A DNA stretch of 8,011 bases from positions 1-8,011 of the forward strand of contig WRLZ01000030.1 in assembly GCA_009777365.1 (NCBI GenBank), in the 5' to 3' direction. The first letter of the stretch is position 1. Each line of letters opens with the position of its first letter. Below the pieces are notes generated by a model. That model was given only the letters and a program-made list of their open reading frames with translations. It ran no database searches and was not told the DNA's origin. Shown in pieces: positions 4,950 to 8,011 of the stretch. Source of the DNA: Candidatus Saccharimonadota bacterium. GTDB taxonomy: Bacteria > Patescibacteriota > Saccharimonadia > Saccharimonadales > Saccharimonadaceae. The position numbers and the translations under genes were made by a program.

Positions 4950-5675
4950 TTAGATTTCTATTTCTTCGAGTAGGTCGGCGACGGTGGGGTAGATTTTGCG
5001 GGCGGCGCGAATGGCGTTTTTGTCGGCATGCGCGACAGCAAAGCCGTTGTATTTCTCGATCATTTCCATGTCGTTGTCGCCGTCGCCGATAGTTGCGACG
5101 AAGTTCTTGGGTAGTTTTGTCAAGTCCAGTATATACTCGATGCCACGAATCTTGCCGGAATCTTTGGAGACAATGTCGATGTCGTGGTGATCACGGCCGG
5201 AGATTTCCGCCCAAGAAATCGTGACCTTGGCAACCTCGCTAAGCTCACTCTTCAGAAGATCAAGGATTTCGTGGACCGATTCGCGTTCGGTGCGTTCGAT
5301 TTGCGGCATGATTTTCGTGAAGTATTCGCACGAGGATAAGCAGGCAGGGCCGTTGATGCTGGAGAGTTTTATGTCACCTATGCGAGGATTTTTGCCGATT
5401 AGATCAAAGACTCTTTTCACTACGGAAGCGGGCATGGAGAAAGAGGTCAGGAGTTCGCCTTTTTCGCCAAGGACGATACTGCCATTATTGAGGATTAGAA
5501 AATCCGATTCGACCTTGAAGGGCATGCCGGAAAGGCTGGCTAGGCCGCGTCCGGTATTGAGGGCGAAGAGTCCGCCGCGTTTACGAAATTCGCACAGGGC
5601 GGCGAGGTTTCTTTCGGTTTGGCCGGGGGCGAAAAAAGTTCCGTCAAAATCGCTAAAGACAATCTTTTTCTTCAT
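4950..5675 (-). CDS. Cof-type HAD-IIB family phosphatase
   Basis: 241 aa. Motif I is SDFDGT at 8-13, with nucleophile Asp9 and acid/base Asp11. Motif II is Thr41 in ALNTGRG. The likely motif III Lys is K175 in DSGKIRGIEYI, and motif IV is GDGDNDMEMI (197-206). The region between motifs II and III (about 60-170) is the C2B-type cap. Members dephosphorylate sugar phosphates or other small phosphorylated metabolites in the cytoplasm; the substrate cannot be read from sequence. Last gene of the superoxide reductase operon, starting 7 nt after the rhodanese stop. No close Shine-Dalgarno is present, so translation probably depends on reinitiation. Confidence 0.92.
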   Translation of the reverse strand: MKKKIVFSDFDGTFFAPGQTERNLAALCEFRKRGGLFALNTGRGLASLSGMPFKVESDFLILNNGSIVLGEKGELLTSFSMPASVVKRVFDLIGKNPRIGDIKLSSINGPACLSSCEYFTKIMPQIERTERESVHEILDLLKSELSEVAKVTISWAEISGRDHHDIDIVSKDSGKIRGIEYILDLTKLPKNFVATIGDGDNDMEMIEKYNGFAVAHADKNAIRAARKIYPTVADLLEEIEI

Positions 5676-5682
5676 GAGTCTA

Positions 5683-6105
5683 TTAGTTGATTACTCCGTA
5701 AGGCCAATACATGATTCCGCCAATATCGTAGACGCGCTTAAAACCCATGTCGATTAGTTCGCGAGCGGAGGAGGAACTTCTTTTGCCGCTTTGGCAGTAG
5801 ATAAAAATGAGAGCTTCTTTGTCGAGCTCGGCTTCGGCGCGACTTGGGATTTCATAATCGGGAATCAGAATTGCTCCGTCAATGCGCGACTCTGCAAATT
5901 CTTCTTCGGTGCGGACGTCGAGCAAGATGAAGTTGTTGTTTTCATTCATCATATTGCGAGCTTCCAGGGCGGAAAGTTTTTGGTAGACAATTTCTTCGGT
6001 TTCGGCTTTGTCGGCACGGGTATTATTACTTATGAAGAATCCAATGGATAGGAAGAGGAGGGCGCAGAATGCCGCGATGGTAATATTTCTGGGTTTGTTA
6101 TTCAT
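5683..6105 (-). CDS. Membrane-anchored rhodanese-like sulfurtransferase
   Basis: 140 aa from the ATG at 6105. A longer frame to 6135 exists, but the internal start is better: it overlaps the stop of the previous gene as TAATG and has GGAAGAG a few bases upstream. Residues 8-27 form one hydrophobic segment (ITIAAFCALLFLSIGFFISN), so the catalytic domain should face outside. The domain shows LLDVRTEEEFAESRIDGAILI (61-81) and the active loop CQSGKRS at 104-110 with Cys104 as persulfide carrier, followed by GFKRVYDIGGI. The single-domain length is normal. Rhodanese domains move sulfane sulfur from donors to thiols. Together with superoxide reductase this suggests protection against oxidative or sulfur stress at the cell surface; that link is inference. 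Confidence 0.93.
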   Translation of the reverse strand: MNNKPRNITIAAFCALLFLSIGFFISNNTRADKAETEEIVYQKLSALEARNMMNENNNFILLDVRTEEEFAESRIDGAILIPDYEIPSRAEAELDKEALIFIYCQSGKRSSSSARELIDMGFKRVYDIGGIMYWPYGVIN

Positions 6106-6470
6106 TAGCTCTTCCAGAGACCGTGGATATTGCAATAGGCATAAGCAGTGATTTCATCGTTGCCGGAGACGACGAACTCAGCTTGTGGCTCGCCTGAGAC
6201 TTTGAGGTGTTGCATTTGGCAGTGATCGCCGTATCGGATGGCAACGAACATGATGTGGTGCTCCGGGAGCATGGGGTGAGGGGCTGAACCGATCTTGACA
6301 GTGACTTTGTCGCCATCACGCTCGATAACCGGGACGTGCTTTTCGCCAACGCCGTCGACTGTATTGGTTTTTAAGAGCTCCATTGGTTGGTCGCAACAAA
6401 CCGGGTTCACGCCGCTATCCTCGACTACGGAAAAAATATTTCCACATATGTTGCATTTATAAAATTTCAT
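6105..6470 (-). CDS. dfx: Desulfoferrodoxin, two-iron superoxide reductase
   Basis: 121 aa. It reduces superoxide to hydrogen peroxide without making oxygen, in the cytoplasm, with rubredoxin-like donors. The N-terminal desulforedoxin domain has the Fe(Cys)4 ligands C6, C9, C25 and C26 (CNIC ... CC). The catalytic domain carries the Fe(His)4Cys ligands H45 (GEKHVPV), H65 and H71 (HPMLPEH), C113 and H116 (CNIH), with Glu43/Lys44 of the EKH motif near the site. All expected ligands of the 2Fe class are present and the length is typical. First gene of an operon with rhodanese and HAD phosphatase; AGGAGG lies 8 nt before the ATG. It points to an anaerobic or oxygen-sensitive life with transient oxygen exposure. 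Confidence 0.97.
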   Translation of the reverse strand: MKFYKCNICGNIFSVVEDSGVNPVCCDQPMELLKTNTVDGVGEKHVPVIERDGDKVTVKIGSAPHPMLPEHHIMFVAIRYGDHCQMQHLKVSGEPQAEFVVSGNDEITAYAYCNIHGLWKS

Positions 6471-6498
6471 TAGATTGTCCTCCTATGTTTGAGACCTG

Positions 6499-6527
6499 AT
6501 TATATACCAAAATGGGTTTGATTTCAA
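6499..6527 (-). promoter_or_regulatory. Promoter of the dfx-rhodanese-HAD operon
   Basis: On the minus strand TTGAAA (6527-6522), a 17-bp spacer and TATAAT (6504-6499) form a near-consensus sigma-70-type promoter, with a start near 6492 and a short leader holding AGGAGG. It lies within the end of the degenerate cassette at 6514-6699. Confidence 0.8.
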
Positions 6528-6699
6528 CCCTAATCCCACGAAAACCGGTATTAGGGCTAAGACCGCCGTCGAACCAGCTCATAGCTTCGACACCAGCTTC
6601 CGAAGTGTTGCCTGACCGAGCGCCACGCTGGAAATAAGGATAGGTCTCATCGATGGAGTTGGTCCTACTCCCCGACCACCCAGAGGATTCGGTAGAGGG
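6514..6699 (-). pseudogene. C-terminal fragment of a SUMF1/FGE-like or CLec-like surface protein, minus copy
   Basis: The minus strand is open from a TAG at 6702-6700 without any usable start codon or ribosome binding site. It reads ESSGWSGSRTNSIDE, then YFQRGARSGNTSEAGVEA, then NTGFRGIRVEIKP. The spacing of an aromatic-x-RG motif, an AG-x-x-A motif and a terminal GFR resembles the end of formylglycine-generating-enzyme-like and C-type-lectin-like domains (recalled pattern, not a search). The N-terminal part of such a protein is absent. It shares the first codons with the plus-strand fragment at 6716-6910 through a perfect 19-bp inverted repeat. The frame runs on past the dfx promoter to 6457. 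It may be a silent cassette, an invertible segment or a dead remnant. Confidence 0.55.
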
Positions 6700-6757
6700 C
6701 TAGTACTAGAACTAGTTCTCTAACCAGACATCTTCTCTATCCTCTGGGTGGTCGGGG
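6670..6757. repeat. 19-bp perfect inverted repeat with palindromic spacer
   Basis: 6670-6688 is the exact reverse complement of 6739-6757. Each arm encodes SSGWSG in its own outward direction. The 50-bp spacer holds a perfect 12-bp palindrome AGAACTAGTTCT (6708-6719), a second palindrome CTAGTACTAG (6700-6709) and in-frame TAG stops in both directions. The whole could extrude as a cruciform. Confidence 0.9.
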
Positions 6758-6910
6758 GCGTATGCTAATTCTGCGCTTGCTATCACTCCATGGTTCACAA
6801 GGGGCGGTATGGCGGGCAATACGGGTATGGCGGGGCTGGAGGCTATACATCCGATCTCGATTGCTGGCGATGCTTGGAATCAGGTCGGTTTTCGTGGGGT
6901 GGGTGGTTTA
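6716..6910 (+). pseudogene. C-terminal fragment of a SUMF1/FGE-like or CLec-like surface protein, plus copy
   Basis: The plus strand is open from a TAG at 6713-6715 to a TAA at 6965-6967, with no start codon in a suitable context. It reads SSGWSGAYANSALAITP, then WFTRGGMAGNTGMAGLEA, then NQVGFRGV. It matches the minus-strand fragment in layout: SSGWSG, NS, aromatic-x-RG, GNT-x-x-AG-x-EA and GFRG, with strongly different residues in between. The two copies point away from each other. Its end overlaps the promoter of the structured RNA, so residues after about 6910 are unlikely to be part of the original protein. Silent variant cassette or remnant; a full-length partner gene is not in the window. 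Confidence 0.55.
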
Positions 6911-6914
6911 AGAT

Positions 6915-6943
6915 TTGGATTTTGGATTACATCATGCTACAAT
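6915..6943 (+). promoter_or_regulatory. Promoter of the structured small RNA
   Basis: TTGGAT (6915-6920), 17-bp spacer, TACAAT (6938-6943), with TGC before the -10 making it an extended -10. The predicted start near G6950 is the first base of the long RNA hairpin. Confidence 0.75.
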
Positions 6944-6949
6944 CAGGAT

Positions 6950-7107
6950 GTCTTATATCAAATTTAATAATTCCGCAGTATGGTAACGAGAAGTCGCAAG
7001 GTTTCGCGTATTAAAGATGTCTATAATCTAGGGCATCGCGCGAAACAATAAGGCATCTTGCCATATTGCGGAAGAACGATATAAGACACCGTCGCGGTGT
7101 CCTTTTT
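6950..7107 (+). ncRNA. Structured small RNA, possible 6S RNA
   Basis: About 158 nt from a good promoter to an intrinsic terminator, with no protein frame. Its halves fold back on each other: 6950-6959 with 7078-7087 (10 bp), 6971-6983 with 7061-7073 (13 bp, one G.U), CAAG 6997-7000 with CTTG 7057-7060, 7001-7008 with 7039-7046 (8 bp) and an apical 7016-7021 with 7032-7037. This leaves a central bubble of 13 and 10 nt inside a rod. Family knowledge: 6S RNA is a rod with a large central bubble that mimics an open promoter and binds RNA polymerase holoenzyme. Length and shape agree, but there is no sequence-level consensus I can confirm. The outer stem overlaps the terminator stem by three bases. 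Alternative: a species-specific small RNA. Confidence 0.65.
7085..7107 (+). terminator. Intrinsic terminator of the structured RNA
   Basis: GACACCG (7085-7091) pairs with CGGTGTC (7095-7101) over a TCG loop, followed by CTTTTT. Seven GC-rich pairs plus a U-run is a textbook terminator. Confidence 0.9.
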
Positions 7108-7159
7108 ATTTTCAGGCACCAAGAAGGAAGTAAAACAGGACAAAAGGAGGCAATTAGCA

Positions 7160-7187
7160 TTTGAAGAACTGAGGACAAAGGTATAGT
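7160..7187 (+). promoter_or_regulatory. Probable promoter of the VWA protein gene
   Basis: TATAGT (7182-7187) with TTTGAA (7160-7165) 16 bp upstream. A start near 7194 gives a short leader with AAAGGA before the ATG at 7211. The AAAGGAGG at 7143-7150 is not followed by a usable start codon. Confidence 0.45.
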
Positions 7188-7210
7188 AAAAACTTAAACG
7201 AAAGGAAAAT

Positions 7211-8011
7211 ATGAGACGAAAAACAACGGCTCGTAAAAAATTAGGTGGAATTTTGCGGAGAGCAAGCTTGCTTTTGGCTGCGATTTCATTGGTGTTTGGA
7301 CTTGGAGCTTCCGTTATGGCGAGTAGCCAGCAGACAGTTTTGGAAGTTGTGCAAAACTCCACGGAACGAAAACCCCTGCCGGATGATCAGGGATGGATTC
7401 AGAAAACAATTGTAGGTTCAAACGCAGAAAATGGCGAAGTCACGGTCGAACTGAGGTTAAGCAATACGACGATTGATTCAGACAGTACAGCTATCCTTGA
7501 TCCCGAGATATTCATAGTGCTTGACATATCTCCAAGTATGGATTTTGTGTCACCAAATGGTTTGACAAGGTTAGAGCAAGCCGTGCCCCCTACAAAAACG
7601 TTGATAAACTCGATTTTTGAGGAAATACCAAACGCTAGGGTTGGTATTGTAACGTTCCATGGCCGGACGGGCGGGTTCTTTCCACCTGTTGGCATAAATC
7701 AATCACAGCTGATCCAAGGGCTGACTACAAATAAAGATGCTCTGTTGTCATCTATGGATCAGATATTGGCGAATGGTACGCAAGGTGGTACAAACATAGA
7801 CGCAGGATTGCAAAGGGCGGAAAGAAATTTTTCGGCAAACGCACAGAATAAGGTCATTGTCTTGATTACTGATGGTGTGCCTAATGCTGATGTGCCGAAC
7901 ACTAACGTCCCAGATCCTAACGACTTAAGTAGTCCAGGGATGCAGACGGTGATGAACAACACGCGGTCAACACTGCAAAGGCTGGGAGGATCCGGCTACT
8001 CGATAATATCC
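7211..8011 (+). CDS. Exported von Willebrand factor A domain protein (3' end outside window)
   Basis: 267 codons are open to the right edge. A basic start (MRRKTTARKK) and hydrophobic segment (residues 13-37, possible cleavage after VMA) mark an exported protein. A beta-rich linker follows, then a VWA domain from about residue 98: FIVLDISPSM with the DxSxS motif at 105-109, the MIDAS threonine T194 in GGTNIDAGL, and D221 in LITDGVPN. All metal-site residues are present, so metal-dependent ligand binding is expected. Family context: surface adhesins and pilus-tip proteins in Gram-positive and Saccharibacteria-like cells; an adhesin role is inference because the C-terminal anchor is not visible. 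The start is supported by AAAGGA 4 nt upstream. It is read from downstream of the structured RNA and its terminator. Confidence 0.9.
   Translation, partial: MRRKTTARKKLGGILRRASLLLAAISLVFGLGASVMASSQQTVLEVVQNSTERKPLPDDQGWIQKTIVGSNAENGEVTVELRLSNTTIDSDSTAILDPEIFIVLDISPSMDFVSPNGLTRLEQAVPPTKTLINSIFEEIPNARVGIVTFHGRTGGFFPPVGINQSQLIQGLTTNKDALLSSMDQILANGTQGGTNIDAGLQRAERNFSANAQNKVIVLITDGVPNADVPNTNVPDPNDLSSPGMQTVMNNTRSTLQRLGGSGYSIIS

Noticed and set aside
5683..6135. 150-aa version of the rhodanese starting at 6135
   Set aside because: The extra ten residues overlap the dfx coding end by 31 nt. The ATG at 6105 has the ribosome binding site, the TAATG coupling and a normal membrane-anchor N-terminus.
6514..6910. 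Diversity-generating retroelement variable region
   Set aside because: The C-terminal fold pattern is reminiscent, but there is no reverse transcriptase or template repeat in the window and the differences between copies are not adenine-specific.
7021..7962. Minus-strand frames opposite the structured RNA and VWA gene
   Set aside because: Shadows of the RNA and of a clear VWA coding sequence; no start signals.
1..8011. CRISPR array or insertion sequence
   Set aside because: No regularly spaced direct repeats with unique spacers and no transposase frame were seen; the 12-bp arrays are far too short-period for CRISPR.

Overview
The window looks like a piece of a small-genome bacterium of the candidate phyla radiation, most likely Saccharibacteria (TM7). 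This is inference from the kind and packing of genes, not a database match. The signs are very tight spacing, many short genes of unknown function, TGnTATAAT extended -10 promoters, two protein genes that appear to be transcribed without a leader, a secreted DUF1524-type nuclease and a superoxide reductase. TGA works as a stop here (for example at 2041-2043), so the recoded UGA=Gly code of Gracilibacteria/Absconditabacteria does not apply.

Region 1 (1-1740): a class II Fic protein (minus, running off the left edge) and a membrane-anchored HNH nuclease (plus) diverge from an 83-bp spacer. The spacer holds two mirror-placed extended -10 promoters and three TATCGGTA repeats at 12-bp period. The same repeat, at the same period, also forms the visible 3' end of the fic coding sequence.

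Region 2 (1691-2660): a minus-strand operon of three unrecognised genes (191, 39 and 60 aa), with its own promoter and ribosome binding site and with ATGA coupling between the last two. The two small genes are easily missed.

Region 3 (2667-3239): an RNA-rich block. A tRNA-Arg(UCU) and a second tRNA whose anticodon loop is interrupted by a 32-nt hairpin lie on the minus strand. A plus-strand transcript starts from a divergent promoter, contains a possible pseudoknot and ends in a tRNA-Arg-like 3' half just upstream of argS.

Region 4 (3240-6527): argS (plus) converges with a three-gene minus operon of superoxide reductase, membrane-anchored rhodanese and Cof-type HAD phosphatase.

Region 5 (6457-7110) has no intact gene. 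It holds two diverging, homologous C-terminal gene fragments (SSGWSG ... RG ... GFRG pattern) joined by a 19-bp perfect inverted repeat. Next to them is a strong candidate for a structured small RNA (about 158 nt, long interrupted hairpin, own promoter, intrinsic terminator) that could be 6S RNA.

Region 6 (7211-8011): the start of an exported von Willebrand A domain protein with a complete MIDAS motif, cut by the right edge.

The most unusual items are the interrupted tRNA, the inverted pair of C-terminal cassettes, the 6S-like RNA, the tRNA-like leader before argS, and the duplicated 12-bp iteron-like arrays around fic.
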